Source: Bin5 sp965200685 (GTDB lineage Bacteria > Chloroflexota > Anaerolineae > Caldilineales > Caldilineaceae). Taken from it: a stretch of 64,000 nucleotides of DNA. Positions 17,406-26,323 of this stretch are shown here, in pieces. The position numbers and the translations under genes were made by a program. The stretch covers positions 1,240,001-1,304,000 of the forward strand of contig OZ241379.1 in NCBI GenBank assembly GCA_965200685.1, read 5' to 3'. Each line of letters starts with the position of its first letter. The stretch's first letter is position 1. The notes below the pieces were generated by a model that worked only from the letters and a program-made list of their open reading frames with translations, had not been told where the DNA came from and did not search any database.

Positions 17406-18332
17406 TTAGCGGCGAGAAGGAATGCGCCACTGCAGTATGAGGGTGCCGGCCACCAATACCCCGATGGCCAGCAACTCATAGGCGTACTGGGCAAGTCGAG
17501 CAAACACAGTCACCGACACGGCCAGGGCTGATGGTAGAACTGTTGCCAGCAGTAGACTCAGCCCAACTTCCGTGAAGCCCAGGTTGCTGGGAAGAAAAAA
17601 GAGGAGGATCGACCCAGTACCGACCAAGCTCCATATGCCGACGAAAAAGGGTAACTGCTCAAAAGGGAGGGGCATGATGGCGCGCGCGGTGCTATAAAAG
17701 AGTAGCCCACCGAGTACCCATATCAGTACGTATCCAGCCAGCCAGCGTAGAAGTAATGGGTAGCGCACCAAGTTGGCAGCAGGCAGGCCAACCCGTAACA
17801 GGGCCCACTGCACTGTACGCGGATGTAGCAGGATGCTGCCCAACAAGGCCACCGCAACCAAACTATAGACATAGGTGCTGGACAGGGCAGCCAGACTCTG
17901 GGTACCAAATCCCAGCGCAGTCACGGCCCCACTCAGAACAAAGATGACCAACTCCAAGCTGCTGGCCATCGCCATCCGGCGCATGTCCTCTTTCTGCTGG
18001 CGATAGAAGTACCCGCGCCCGGCCAGATACCAGACCGTCCCGGGCAGACGGCGGGCCAGGTGAGACAAACAGTAGATGCGTACATGTGCAGAGACGCTCG
18101 TATCACTGCCAAGGGCCCGCATCATGTCTGTCCAAATAAACGCTGCCAAAATTAGGGCAATCTGGAACAGAATAAAGGATAGCAGGAGATGGTCCCAGCG
18201 GAACTGCCAATCATATGCAAGAATCTGGGCCCGGTCTTGATAGACCAGATATCCTAAGATGGAGAGCGAAAGAAGGAATGCGGCCAGAGCAATGAGCGGT
18301 AAACGATGTCCATGCAGCCAGCGATAGATCAT
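17406..18332 (-). CDS. Flippase-like membrane protein (LPG synthase TM region / UPF0104)
   Basis: 308 residues, almost entirely hydrophobic with about eight helices. It matches the flippase-like part of MprF/AglD proteins: GTVWYLAGRGYFYR is the RxPGtvWyv..R signature near residue 120, and FLPSNLGFTEVGLSLLLA is the GgiGv.E-like motif near 255. Such proteins are proposed to flip lipid-linked sugars or lysyl-lipids. The start at 18332 overlaps the stop of the upstream methyltransferase (ATGA at 18329-18332), so the two are translationally coupled. The longer open frame upstream lies inside that gene and is rejected. Confidence 0.82.
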   Translation of the reverse strand: MIYRWLHGHRLPLIALAAFLLSLSILGYLVYQDRAQILAYDWQFRWDHLLLSFILFQIALILAAFIWTDMMRALGSDTSVSAHVRIYCLSHLARRLPGTVWYLAGRGYFYRQQKEDMRRMAMASSLELVIFVLSGAVTALGFGTQSLAALSSTYVYSLVAVALLGSILLHPRTVQWALLRVGLPAANLVRYPLLLRWLAGYVLIWVLGGLLFYSTARAIMPLPFEQLPFFVGIWSLVGTGSILLFFLPSNLGFTEVGLSLLLATVLPSALAVSVTVFARLAQYAYELLAIGVLVAGTLILQWRIPSRR

Positions 18333-19078
18333 GGGGTGGGCAACATGGGATCTGGATGAAGGGAGGCACTGGGTCGGCAGATGAAAACGAAGTGATTGGT
18401 CAGATTCACTGGGATGAGATAAGCCAGCACACCACGCACGAACTTCTGTGGACGCTGGAGCATCCATACCCAATCTTTGGCTGTACGTGGACGGTTGACC
18501 TCACCGAAGGCGATCACATGTTCGATGATCAGCCCTCCATTTCCTAGCAGAGTTTCCCAGGTGCGCCGGGTCGCGTAGCGTTGAAGAGGCTGCCCATCGT
18601 CAAAGATTTCGCCCGTCTGCCAAACCCGGCGGATGTTGCCAAAGAGACCAAAGGCATTCGGCAACAGGATACAGGCCCTCCCATTTGGTTTGAGGACACG
18701 GGCGATCTCATAGGCCCCCTGCTGCGGATGCTCGTAGTGCTCCAAGCTACCGATGTGCATGACGTACTCCACGCTCATAGCAGGCAAAGGCAACTGTTCG
18801 CCATCACCGACCAGCCAGCCTGCTTCTGGCGTGTGCTGGGCCCCCTTCAGAAGACCCGCAGATGAGAAGTCTACGCCCATAGCCCAAACCCCCTGTTGGG
18901 CGGCCAATTGTACCAGTCTACCTTGGCCACAGGAGATATCCAGTAAGGTACTGTCCGGCTGTGGATGTAGCAACTCCAGCAGCCACAGGTAGAAGGAATC
19001 CCGCATAAGCAGGTCAGTATCTTGGTATAGTTGGTTGTACGCGTCTCGGGTCGTGTTGCTGTGCCGGATTTCCAGCAT
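18329..19078 (-). CDS. Class I SAM-dependent methyltransferase
   Basis: 249 residues with the Rossmann SAM-binding loop DISCGQGRLVQLAAQQG (motif I, about 47-63), the acidic residue that ends strand 2 near GVDFS, and the motif-III style RVLKPNGRACILLPN. GAGGAG precedes the ATG at 6 bases. The last four bases overlap the flippase-like gene. In a polysaccharide or glycolipid gene block such enzymes methylate sugars or quinone-like lipids; substrate unknown. Confidence 0.83.
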   Translation of the reverse strand: MLEIRHSNTTRDAYNQLYQDTDLLMRDSFYLWLLELLHPQPDSTLLDISCGQGRLVQLAAQQGVWAMGVDFSSAGLLKGAQHTPEAGWLVGDGEQLPLPAMSVEYVMHIGSLEHYEHPQQGAYEIARVLKPNGRACILLPNAFGLFGNIRRVWQTGEIFDDGQPLQRYATRRTWETLLGNGGLIIEHVIAFGEVNRPRTAKDWVWMLQRPQKFVRGVLAYLIPVNLTNHFVFICRPSASLHPDPMLPTP

Positions 19079-19091
19079 GGGTTACTCCTCA

Positions 19092-19128
19092 AGCAGTGGC
19101 AAGTGAAGAGCCATTACTCGCCACTGCT
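19092..19128 (-). repeat. Hairpin at the junction of two methyltransferase genes
   Basis: AGCAGTGGC (19092-19100) and GCCACTGCT (19120-19128) form 9 bp around a 19-base loop that contains the TAA stop of the upstream gene (19114-19116). The arm sequence belongs to the recurrent gene-end motif described in the findings. Confidence 0.5.
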
Positions 19129-20049
19129 ATTTGCGATGGTGACAACCAGTGGCGCGCGCAGGAGTGCGCTAGATAGATAAAAGAACGGCCCACTGAGCAA
19201 TCGAGCTGCCGGGCTATACAGAAGACGAGTGATGCGGGCCTGGGTCTGGGATGAAAGGCCTTTGGCACGCATCCAGAAACGTACACTGAGAACAAAGGTA
19301 ACATAGCTTCCAATCCCACCATTGTGTTCCAATACAGTGAAGCCGGCCCGTTCTAGTAATGTGGACAGGGTGTGGGGCGTGAAGATATAGAGGTGCCGGG
19401 GCGCGTCAAGGCCAGCCCATGTCGCGCCGAAGAGGCGGGCATCCCAACTGGCCAGATTGGGCACCCGGACCAGCAAGATGCCATCGGTATCCAAGATGCG
19501 CCGAACTTCTAGCAGACTACCTAGGGGGTCATGTAGATGTTCCAGCACGTCCCACATGGTCACCACATCAAAATGTTTATCCGGGTATGCTGCCTGCTCT
19601 AGGGTGCCTGTGAACACATCTAGCCCGAACTCTTGCCGGGCTAGATGTGCTGCGTCCTCGCTCAACTCAACCCCGCATACATTCCAGGATCCATGTCCTT
19701 GCATATTGTACAAAAATGTGCCGGTCGCACAGCCGATATCAAGCAAACGGCCAGCCCGTTTATAGCGTGTCACAAAGCGACGCCTCTTGGCCATACCATA
19801 GGCAACGGCTTGACGTATCAGCCAGCTTTGTCCTTGAGCGATATTGGAGGCAATGTAAGGCTCATACTCAGGCGGGTAGTGTTGTCCGATCTCCGTCAGT
19901 GTGGGCCGAGGATTTTGATAGACCAGCCCACAGTGGATACACTGTACCAATCGTGCAGTGATTTCCGCTCGGTCTAGGAGCAGATCGGGCACGGTATAGA
20001 GTTCGCTGACGTGATTCGCCCCACACAGGTTGCAGGTAGTTGTTTCCAT
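19114..20049 (-). CDS. SAM methyltransferase with N-terminal zinc ribbon
   Basis: 311 residues. A four-Cys zinc-ribbon-like start (CNLCG at 6-10, CIHCG at 37-41) followed by a Class I methyltransferase with GRLLDIGCATGTFLYNM (motif I near 95-112), DVVTMWDVLEHLHDP and ILLVRVPN. Proteins of this type are common in surface-polysaccharide clusters and methylate sugar intermediates. The ATG at 20049 is taken because the CxxC start belongs to the family; the longer frame to 20217 overlaps the GT2 gene. No good ribosome site is seen. A C-terminal helix-rich tail may bind membrane. Confidence 0.82.
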   Translation of the reverse strand: METTTCNLCGANHVSELYTVPDLLLDRAEITARLVQCIHCGLVYQNPRPTLTEIGQHYPPEYEPYIASNIAQGQSWLIRQAVAYGMAKRRRFVTRYKRAGRLLDIGCATGTFLYNMQGHGSWNVCGVELSEDAAHLARQEFGLDVFTGTLEQAAYPDKHFDVVTMWDVLEHLHDPLGSLLEVRRILDTDGILLVRVPNLASWDARLFGATWAGLDAPRHLYIFTPHTLSTLLERAGFTVLEHNGGIGSYVTFVLSVRFWMRAKGLSSQTQARITRLLYSPAARLLSGPFFYLSSALLRAPLVVTIANSSGE

Positions 20050-20090
20050 AGGGTATCTAATGACAAGTGGAGTAGCTCGTAATGCCTGAA

Positions 20091-21011
20091 TTACTCTCCA
20101 CTGGGGGTGTTCCACCCTTCCCACCAGGCGGATAAGGTGACGATTGCTAGGCTTCCCCGTGCATGCAAAAGGTCTCGCGCGGCCAGCCATAGAGAACGCA
20201 TGAGGGTAAAGGTCCACATCAGTATCTTCTGGGGCCCATTTGCGGCCTGGCGATAGAAACGAATCTGGTTACTGATGCGCCAATGGCGGTTCTGTGGATG
20301 GGTAGGGCCCGTGCTCCAGGAGACTTTATGCCAGATGCGGGCCTTTGTCACGCAGGCGAGCCGGAATCCGGCCCGTCGGGCGCGCCAGCAGAAGTCTACA
20401 TCTTCACTGTACATGAAGTAGGCTGTATCCAAGAGACCGATGCGCTCGAACACCTCTCGTTGAATCAGCAGACAGCAGGCGTTGAGAAAGTCCACCGGGA
20501 TGAAATCGGCCAGATCCTGGGAGGGAGGTCGATTGCGCTGCAGGCTACGGGTGATGAGCGTGCCCGGGATCAGCCGGTCACCTAGGGACCAGATAGAATT
20601 CGGCTTGTCAAAGTACAGGATCAGCGGGGACAGCAGAGCGTAGTCGGGATGCATCTTCGCCGCGCCGAGGAGTTCTGTGTAGAATGTAGGAGCAACGCGA
20701 GTATCGTTGTTCATGAGCATCACCCAGCGGGCGTTCCTTGTCAATGCTGCCCGGATGCCAAGGTTCGTTCCGCCAGCAAAGCCCAAATTGACCTCGCTTT
20801 CCAGGAGCTGCACCCTGTTATCCAAGTGAGCGCGCAGGCTTGCCAGCGAGTTATCGTCAGAGCCATTATCAACAACGATGATCGAATGCGGAGGCACACC
20901 CGCGGCCAAGAGTGTCCCAATGCAAGCCTGTGTCTCATCTGCTTGATTCCAGTTGACAAGAACGGTAAACACCAAAGAGAGATTTTCTGCGTAACCCCAG
21001 TTTTCAGTCAT
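20091..21011 (-). CDS. Glycosyltransferase family 2 (GT-A)
   Basis: 306 residues, an inverting GT-A transferase. The nucleotide-binding VLVNWNQADET start and IIVVDNGSDDN (near 44-54) are followed by NLGFAGGTNLGI and the metal-binding NNDT at 101-104 (MLMNNDTRV). The YSEDVDFCWRARRAG segment is typical of the rhamnosyltransferase-like WsaE/RfbF group. Ends 42 bases before the zinc-ribbon methyltransferase; the four minus-strand genes 17406-21011 look like one operon for a surface glycan. Confidence 0.87.
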   Translation of the reverse strand: MTENWGYAENLSLVFTVLVNWNQADETQACIGTLLAAGVPPHSIIVVDNGSDDNSLASLRAHLDNRVQLLESEVNLGFAGGTNLGIRAALTRNARWVMLMNNDTRVAPTFYTELLGAAKMHPDYALLSPLILYFDKPNSIWSLGDRLIPGTLITRSLQRNRPPSQDLADFIPVDFLNACCLLIQREVFERIGLLDTAYFMYSEDVDFCWRARRAGFRLACVTKARIWHKVSWSTGPTHPQNRHWRISNQIRFYRQAANGPQKILMWTFTLMRSLWLAARDLLHARGSLAIVTLSAWWEGWNTPSGE

Positions 21012-21028
21012 CAGTTTCTTGTTATCAC

Positions 21029-21043
21029 CACACTGCCAGTGTG
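21029..21043. promoter_or_regulatory. 15-base palindrome in a divergent promoter region
   Basis: CACACTG-C-CAGTGTG, 7-bp arms with a single central base. It lies in the 66 bases between the divergent GT2 (minus) and GT4 (plus) starts, where an operator for both would be expected. Confidence 0.42.
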
Positions 21044-21077
21044 CTAAAACCGAGCAATTGCAGTATCATCCACGACT

Positions 21078-22169
21078 ATGCACATCCTCTTCGTTTCTGG
21101 CCGCGAAATCAGCTACGAACGCAATCAGGTGTTGTTGCGCGCGCTGGGCCGCTTTGCCGAGGTAGAAGCAATCGCCTATCCGTTTCCCTCGCGTTCCGTA
21201 TTGGCGAGTAGTTTGTGGTTGGCTCTACGGAGCGTAGGGCGTCTGGCAACCGGCCCGTCTTTCGACCTGTGTCTGGTGGGCTTCTACGGTTACTTCATCG
21301 CCCAGTTGCTGGCCCGCACCACACGCACTCCACTCCTCTTTGACGCCTTCCTCTCCAATTATGACACCCTCTGCTTTGACCGGCGCGAATACGCGCCGAA
21401 CTCCTGGCGCGGCCGCCTCGCTTATGGGTTAGACCGCTCCACCTGCGATTTGGCTGCTGGGGTGATCTTGGATACACCTCGACATAGCGATTACTTTGTA
21501 CATACCTTCCACCTGTCCCCCCACAAGCTATACACGGTTCCAGTAGGCTGCAACGAGGATCTGTTTTACCCTCGGCCGGCCACGAAGACAACGCGCCTAC
21601 AGGTCCTTACCTATAGTTCTTACATGCCTCTACATGGCATGGATACGGTAGTGCAGGCTGCTGCCTTGGTAAAGGATCTGCCTTTGCACTTTCGTCTGAT
21701 AGGCGCAGGCCCGGAATTGGCTCGAGTGCAGCATCTAGCGGCATCTCTTCCTGTTCCCAATCTTGAATTTGTCCCGCCAGTGGACAAGGAGACCCTGGCC
21801 GCTGAGATTGCCGACGCACATATCTGTCTAGGCGGACATTTTGGCATCACTGCAAAGGCCGGGCGGGTTGTGCCGGGGAAATTGTATCAGATGTTGGCGA
21901 TGGCCCGGCCTGTGATTGCCGGCGCAACTCCTGCCAATCAGGACCTGCTCAGACATGGACGTGACGCTTGGTTGGTTCCACCGGGGGATCCGATAGCCCT
22001 GGCCAATGGGCTACGAACCCTCTTTACAGACTGTGGCTTGCGCCACAATCTGGCGCAGACTGGACGGGCACTATTCAAGCGCAAGGCTAGTGAGGCCATC
22101 ATTGCCAAACAGTTACAGAGAATCGTCACTGCAGTGGCTCATGGAGAGCACCTGCTCTCCGCTGGTTAG
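21078..22169 (+). CDS. Glycosyltransferase family 4 (GT-B)
   Basis: 363 residues. N-terminal MHILFVSGREISYERNQVLL, central QVLTYSSYMPLHGMDTVVQAA (start of the C-terminal Rossmann domain near 175) and the donor site PGKLYQMLAMARPVIAG near 268 with GRDAWLVPPGDP. Lacks a strong E-x7-E as a single run but keeps the fold pattern. Reads away from the GT2 operon, sharing its promoter region. Its TAG stop overlaps the TAA stop of the tyrA-like gene by four bases, tail to tail, leaving no room for a terminator. Confidence 0.85.
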   Translation: MHILFVSGREISYERNQVLLRALGRFAEVEAIAYPFPSRSVLASSLWLALRSVGRLATGPSFDLCLVGFYGYFIAQLLARTTRTPLLFDAFLSNYDTLCFDRREYAPNSWRGRLAYGLDRSTCDLAAGVILDTPRHSDYFVHTFHLSPHKLYTVPVGCNEDLFYPRPATKTTRLQVLTYSSYMPLHGMDTVVQAAALVKDLPLHFRLIGAGPELARVQHLAASLPVPNLEFVPPVDKETLAAEIADAHICLGGHFGITAKAGRVVPGKLYQMLAMARPVIAGATPANQDLLRHGRDAWLVPPGDPIALANGLRTLFTDCGLRHNLAQTGRALFKRKASEAIIAKQLQRIVTAVAHGEHLLSAG

Positions 22170-23170
22170 GATTCTCTCTTGGCAGGGCTGTCGTCATTGC
22201 GCCGCCCCCGCCGGCCGCGGAAGAGAGAGCCGAAGAACATCTGACTCAGGGAGCTTGCGTACTCGTCCCCTGAGGACGGGGCCTGCAAACGGTCCCAATC
22301 CCGTAGCTTGGCATCATGCTCCCATTTGGCGCGGCTCTGGGTAAGCTCATCAAGTTTTTTCTGTAGCGCAGTGGCATCTTCAGCAGCCAAGAGGGTTCGC
22401 CACGTTTCTAGGATTTCGGCCAACTGATCCAGCCTGTGTCCGAGCGCGTCCCGATTGGCAAACAGGGCAGCGGCCAGCTCTTCTGGAACGACATCCAAGG
22501 CTGTGCTGAGAGCAAACCGCCGGCCGGCCAATTTTTGGCTTTCCTGCCAACCTGAAGCCTCATGTGCTGTCTGGAAGATCACTGCGGCCAGAAGTGACGG
22601 CAACTGTTCCACTGCCGAGACGATGCCGTCGTGTTCAGTCGCATCCATGTAAAAAGGCTTTGCACCGAGCCGGGCCAGAAGATTGCTCACCAGTTCCAGC
22701 GCGTCCGGGTCAGTTTGCAGACTGGTCCCAAGACAAAAGGTACACTCATTGAACAGATCAGCGCGCGGCTCTGGCTGACTGCTGATGTCGCTGAGAACCG
22801 GTCGCCCAGCCACGAAGTGGATGCCCTCCGGCAGGTCCTTGCCAGCAATCTCCAGGGCCGGTTGCATGACACTGCCAATGCTGAAAATGACTGCACCCTC
22901 CATGACATCTTCGCGGATGTGATGCAAAAGTGCCGGCAGTTCTGTCAGCGGTTCCGTGGTGATGACCAAGCTGGCATTCTCACAGGCCTGGTGCAAATTC
23001 CACGCAGACGAACCGATCCCTCCCTTCTGTTTGGCCTCATTCATGCGGGTCGGATCCCGGTCATGGCCGATAACTTGATAGTTACCGGCATTCTGGCGCA
23101 AGGACAGACCCATACTTATCCCTAGCAGGTCCAGGCCAACGATTGTGATCTTTGCAACGGTTTCTGCCAT
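22166..23170 (-). CDS. TyrA-like prephenate/arogenate dehydrogenase homologue, key residues changed
   Basis: 334 residues with an N-terminal NAD-binding fold and a C-terminal helical region as in TyrA. However the glycine loop reads VGLDLLGISM instead of GLGLIGGS, the usual HPMAG segment is AGRPVLSD (about 121-128), and the SHLPH helix that carries the catalytic His is SAVEQLPSLLA (about 185-195). EHD at 179-181 is kept. So the fold is clear but canonical catalysis is doubtful; it may be a divergent dehydrogenase with a different substrate, or a regulatory homologue. The tail 275-334 is charged. AGGA precedes the ATG at 23170. No chorismate-pathway gene is next to it. Confidence 0.65.
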   Translation of the reverse strand: MAETVAKITIVGLDLLGISMGLSLRQNAGNYQVIGHDRDPTRMNEAKQKGGIGSSAWNLHQACENASLVITTEPLTELPALLHHIREDVMEGAVIFSIGSVMQPALEIAGKDLPEGIHFVAGRPVLSDISSQPEPRADLFNECTFCLGTSLQTDPDALELVSNLLARLGAKPFYMDATEHDGIVSAVEQLPSLLAAVIFQTAHEASGWQESQKLAGRRFALSTALDVVPEELAAALFANRDALGHRLDQLAEILETWRTLLAAEDATALQKKLDELTQSRAKWEHDAKLRDWDRLQAPSSGDEYASSLSQMFFGSLFRGRRGRRNDDSPAKRES

Positions 23171-23337
23171 ATGCAGCTGTCCTGAAACTCAAACGCGAAT
23201 ACAATGGACTCACGTAGCGTCAAAGATGACTTTCTATTTCCAAGTATCCATACTCATTGATTAACACATATGATCCGAAATTGCAACTGTTCATAGCCCA
23301 GCAATTCTGAGAACCCTTTTGAAGATATGCCCTAGCT

Positions 23338-24051
23338 CTACCCGACAACCCTGAATAGCCACTCAACAATCTGGAGAGTCGGTCCGGTGATAATGCTGCC
23401 CGCCAGGAAGATCGTGGCCATCAGGATGAGAAAACCATAGCGGTTCAGGGCCATACGTAGTTCAAAATTTGTGCCAGGAAGGAGGGCGAACAGAATATGG
23501 GAACCATCCAGAGGTGGAATCGGAATCAGATTGAACACAAACAGCAGTACATTGATCCAGACGAAGAAGGTGAGAAATCGCTCTAGCATGGGGATAGGGG
23601 CAAATTGCACCAAAAAAACAGCGCAAATGGCCAGCAAGAGATTGCTGACAGGCCCGGCAGCGGCCACCAAGATCGTCCCTAGGCGGATGTCCACATCAAT
23701 GTTACGAGGGTCCCACTGCACCGGCTTGGCCCAACCGAACCCGGTAATCGCAATCAGCACAGCACCGATGGGATCGATATGGGCCAGGGGGTTGAAGGTA
23801 TAGCGCCCCTGCATACGCGGGGTCGGATCTCCCAATTGGACAGCCATGGCCGCGTGGGCCATCTCATGCACCGGCAGAGCAACCAAAATAATGGCCGCGA
23901 CCGCGATAATCCATGATGGGCTGCTCAGGCGCCCTAGGGAACTGGTCCCGGTTAAGAGTGCATACAGAACCAGAACTCCAATGATCCCGATGGCGATCTG
24001 TTGATTGCGGGTGAGGGCGTTCCAGCCCTGTCCACTAGAATTTTGATACAT
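23338..24051 (-). CDS. Site-2-type metalloprotease (peptidase M50)
   Basis: 237 residues, about six transmembrane helices. Zinc motif HEMAH (62-66) lies in a membrane helix and the third ligand is Asp182 in NLIPIPPLDG. This compact M50 form (no PDZ) is the Rip/SpoIVFB-like group that cleaves membrane substrates such as anti-sigma factors; the substrate here is unknown. GGAG precedes the ATG by 8 bases. Confidence 0.9.
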   Translation of the reverse strand: MYQNSSGQGWNALTRNQQIAIGIIGVLVLYALLTGTSSLGRLSSPSWIIAVAAIILVALPVHEMAHAAMAVQLGDPTPRMQGRYTFNPLAHIDPIGAVLIAITGFGWAKPVQWDPRNIDVDIRLGTILVAAAGPVSNLLLAICAVFLVQFAPIPMLERFLTFFVWINVLLFVFNLIPIPPLDGSHILFALLPGTNFELRMALNRYGFLILMATIFLAGSIITGPTLQIVEWLFRVVG

Positions 24052-24089
24052 TCTGAACGCTCCATACCCCAGTGATCCGTGGGTAACTG

Positions 24090-25706
24090 CTACTCATTCT
24101 CCACTGTTGTTAAAAACTGATATTGACGCACTTCAAGGCCGTGAAATTGCCGTACATCAACCAATGTCGCGTCTTCATCCAACCAGTGCTTCATCAGGCC
24201 ACGACTGTCCCACATGCTATCTTCCACCAGAATGACCCAGGCACTGTCAAACGCCTGGATGGCAGTTCGCATTTCTGTCTCTACTTGGGCTTCTGCCTCA
24301 GCATCCGGCAATCCGTTGTTCGTCCACAGGCCGTTCATCCATGGCTCCAGACGCGCGTCGCTGTTGTCAAAAGGTGCATTGTCGAAATCGCTGGTGAAAT
24401 ACCGATAGGCAAAATGGGTGTGGGGAATTTGTAAGATTAGCAGCTCTTGCGGTCCACGTCTTTCGGCCACGTAGCCAATCGCTTCCCGCAGTTGGGTCTT
24501 ATTGACCTGGCGGACCTGTTCCCATCCACGATATCCCCAGAACCCCAATACGAAAAGAACCAGTCCCAAGGCTGCCCAGCTACCCAGCTGCCCAGTGTTG
24601 CGACGCGTCACTTGCATCCCCAAAGCCAGAAACATGGCAACGGCTGGCCCTATCCAAATGACATAGCGATCTACGAAAATCGGCTTGACGAGACTGATGG
24701 CGTAAATCAACAGCACCGGCAGAATGCACCAGGCCGCCAACATGCCCACTTTTGCCATTTGACTCACAGGTAGGAGCAGGCCATTGTTTTCCCGTGTCCG
24801 CCCGAACTCCGTATAGCCCACCAACAGGCCGACCACTCCAAGGAAGAAGATTGGGATCAGCCAGAGATGAGAAAGCGGAGCCAGCATGCCCTGAATGTGG
24901 TTCAGGAACAGAATGCGGAGCATTTCCTGGAAAGGGACGAAACGATAGCCGCTGTGATAGTCGATGCTAGTCAGATAATGCCACTGCCACCAGATGAGCG
25001 GAAGATAGGGTAGCACGAAGCCGCTGAGTGTAAGCCCGTACCCTTTCCATCGTTGCCGGTGCAGGGGTGATGCTAACAGAAACCAGACGAAATGAACAGG
25101 CAAAACCAACACTGTCATCAGATGTGTGTAGATGGCAATGGAGGTGACCAGCAGATAACGCAGCCAGCGTCCTCTGCCACTGAACCGCATGGCCTGTAGC
25201 CAGCTCCAACTGGAGAGCAGGACCAGGGCCAGGACGAGCGAGTACATTTTGCCCTCCTGGCTGTACCAGATCTGATACGGATTGACCGCTAGAAAGAGGG
25301 CCGAAAGAAAGGGCAGATTCGCCAAAATCGTCTTGCCATCACCGGGTAGCATGCGCCGAGCAACCTGCCACATGAGCGCGATGGCGATTGTGCCGAACAA
25401 CACAGATATATAACGTAGGGAAAATTGATCTGTGCCCAAGAGTAGCAGCCACGGGCGTACAAGGAGATAGTACAGAGGCCCATTTTGCGCCGGAGAGGTA
25501 AACATCAAAAGGATTTCAGACAAGGGGCGCAGCGACAGCCAGATCACATCTACTTCATCCCGCCAAAAACTCTGGATGGTCAGGCCAACCATCCGCCACC
25601 AAAAGCCAAGTAGCAGAAGAAGGATCAGCCAATACTGCTGCGCGCGGGCATTTACATCGGCAGATGCTGAGAAGGGGGAAATCTCCGCGCCCTCTTCATT
25701 TTTCAT
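24090..25706 (-). CDS. GT39/ArnT-like membrane glycosyltransferase
   Basis: 538 residues. First helix at about 24-41, then SFWRDEVDVIWLSLRPLSE with the catalytic-type Arg-Asp-Glu (49-51) in the first outside loop, the fingerprint of GT-C enzymes that use polyprenyl-phosphate sugars. About ten more helices to residue 460, then a soluble C-terminal part. Acceptor unknown. The ATG at 25706 is used; the open frame to 25829 overlaps the small upstream gene. It starts 35 bases after the stop of that gene, which suggests they are co-transcribed. Confidence 0.83.
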   Translation of the reverse strand: MKNEEGAEISPFSASADVNARAQQYWLILLLLLGFWWRMVGLTIQSFWRDEVDVIWLSLRPLSEILLMFTSPAQNGPLYYLLVRPWLLLLGTDQFSLRYISVLFGTIAIALMWQVARRMLPGDGKTILANLPFLSALFLAVNPYQIWYSQEGKMYSLVLALVLLSSWSWLQAMRFSGRGRWLRYLLVTSIAIYTHLMTVLVLPVHFVWFLLASPLHRQRWKGYGLTLSGFVLPYLPLIWWQWHYLTSIDYHSGYRFVPFQEMLRILFLNHIQGMLAPLSHLWLIPIFFLGVVGLLVGYTEFGRTRENNGLLLPVSQMAKVGMLAAWCILPVLLIYAISLVKPIFVDRYVIWIGPAVAMFLALGMQVTRRNTGQLGSWAALGLVLFVLGFWGYRGWEQVRQVNKTQLREAIGYVAERRGPQELLILQIPHTHFAYRYFTSDFDNAPFDNSDARLEPWMNGLWTNNGLPDAEAEAQVETEMRTAIQAFDSAWVILVEDSMWDSRGLMKHWLDEDATLVDVRQFHGLEVRQYQFLTTVENE

Positions 25707-25741
25707 GGACCTGTTTATGCCAGCGAGGAAGCGATTCTGTG

Positions 25742-26197
25742 TCACCGCCGGCCTACCACAACCACAACAACCAGAACGAGGAATACCAGCAAAATCGCGC
25801 CGATTAGATAGCGGCTGGTCTGGGTCCACACCGGCGACCCTGTGCGGAACGAGGATTCCGTCTGTGCAGATATGTCGCGATCCGCATTGGTTTCTCCACT
25901 GATGTCAATGCCAAACGTGCGGGCGATGGCGATATCCGCGTTAATTTCCTCAGTAGGTGTCTGCACGGGAGACAGGGGGGAATCTTCGCCCGCTGTCTGC
26001 AGCGGAGAACTTGACTCGGCCTGCACTGCCGGGGCTGCATTCTCTGCAGCAGCCGGTGTGTCCAATGGCGAAAGTTGACTGAAAACGGACGAAGGGCGGA
26101 GAGCGGCCGCCAGAGAGATAGCCAGCAGGCCGATGATGATGAGCCAGAGACGGACCGGCATGGATTCGTGTTGAGAGCGACTATGAGGAGATGACAT
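25742..26197 (-). CDS. Small secreted protein anchored by a C-terminal helix
   Basis: 151 residues. N-terminal hydrophobic segment about 16-33 (signal or anchor), a low-complexity outside region with repeated SPL units (LSPLDTP, SSPLQT, DSPLSPVQTP), and a C-terminal helix 130-148 ending in VVGRR. This resembles a small surface or sorting-type protein, but I know no family name. Starts at the first ATG; no strong ribosome site. Probably in one operon with the GT39-like gene behind it, and the SPL-rich segment might be its O-glycosylation target, which is speculation. Confidence 0.6.
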   Translation of the reverse strand: MSSPHSRSQHESMPVRLWLIIIGLLAISLAAALRPSSVFSQLSPLDTPAAAENAAPAVQAESSSPLQTAGEDSPLSPVQTPTEEINADIAIARTFGIDISGETNADRDISAQTESSFRTGSPVWTQTSRYLIGAILLVFLVLVVVVVVGRR

Positions 26198-26245
26198 GCA
26201 AACCCCGGTGGTGATATTCCATGATCGTACTGCAGTTATGTTAAA

Positions 26246-26274
26246 ATTATACCTGATACATACGAAAAGAACAA
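26246..26274 (-). promoter_or_regulatory. Sigma70-type promoter for the 25742-26197 gene
   Basis: On the minus strand TTGTTC (26269-26274), 17-base spacer, TATAAT (26246-26251). The predicted start lies about 42 bases before the gene. Confidence 0.65.
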
Positions 26275-26323
26275 TACCACAGACTATCTGTGTGAGTGGA
26301 AACTCGCGAAGCTACGGAAGTTC

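Noticed and set aside
20050..20217. N-terminal extension of the zinc-ribbon methyltransferase
   Set aside because: It lies within the GT2 coding sequence; the CxxC start is the family start.
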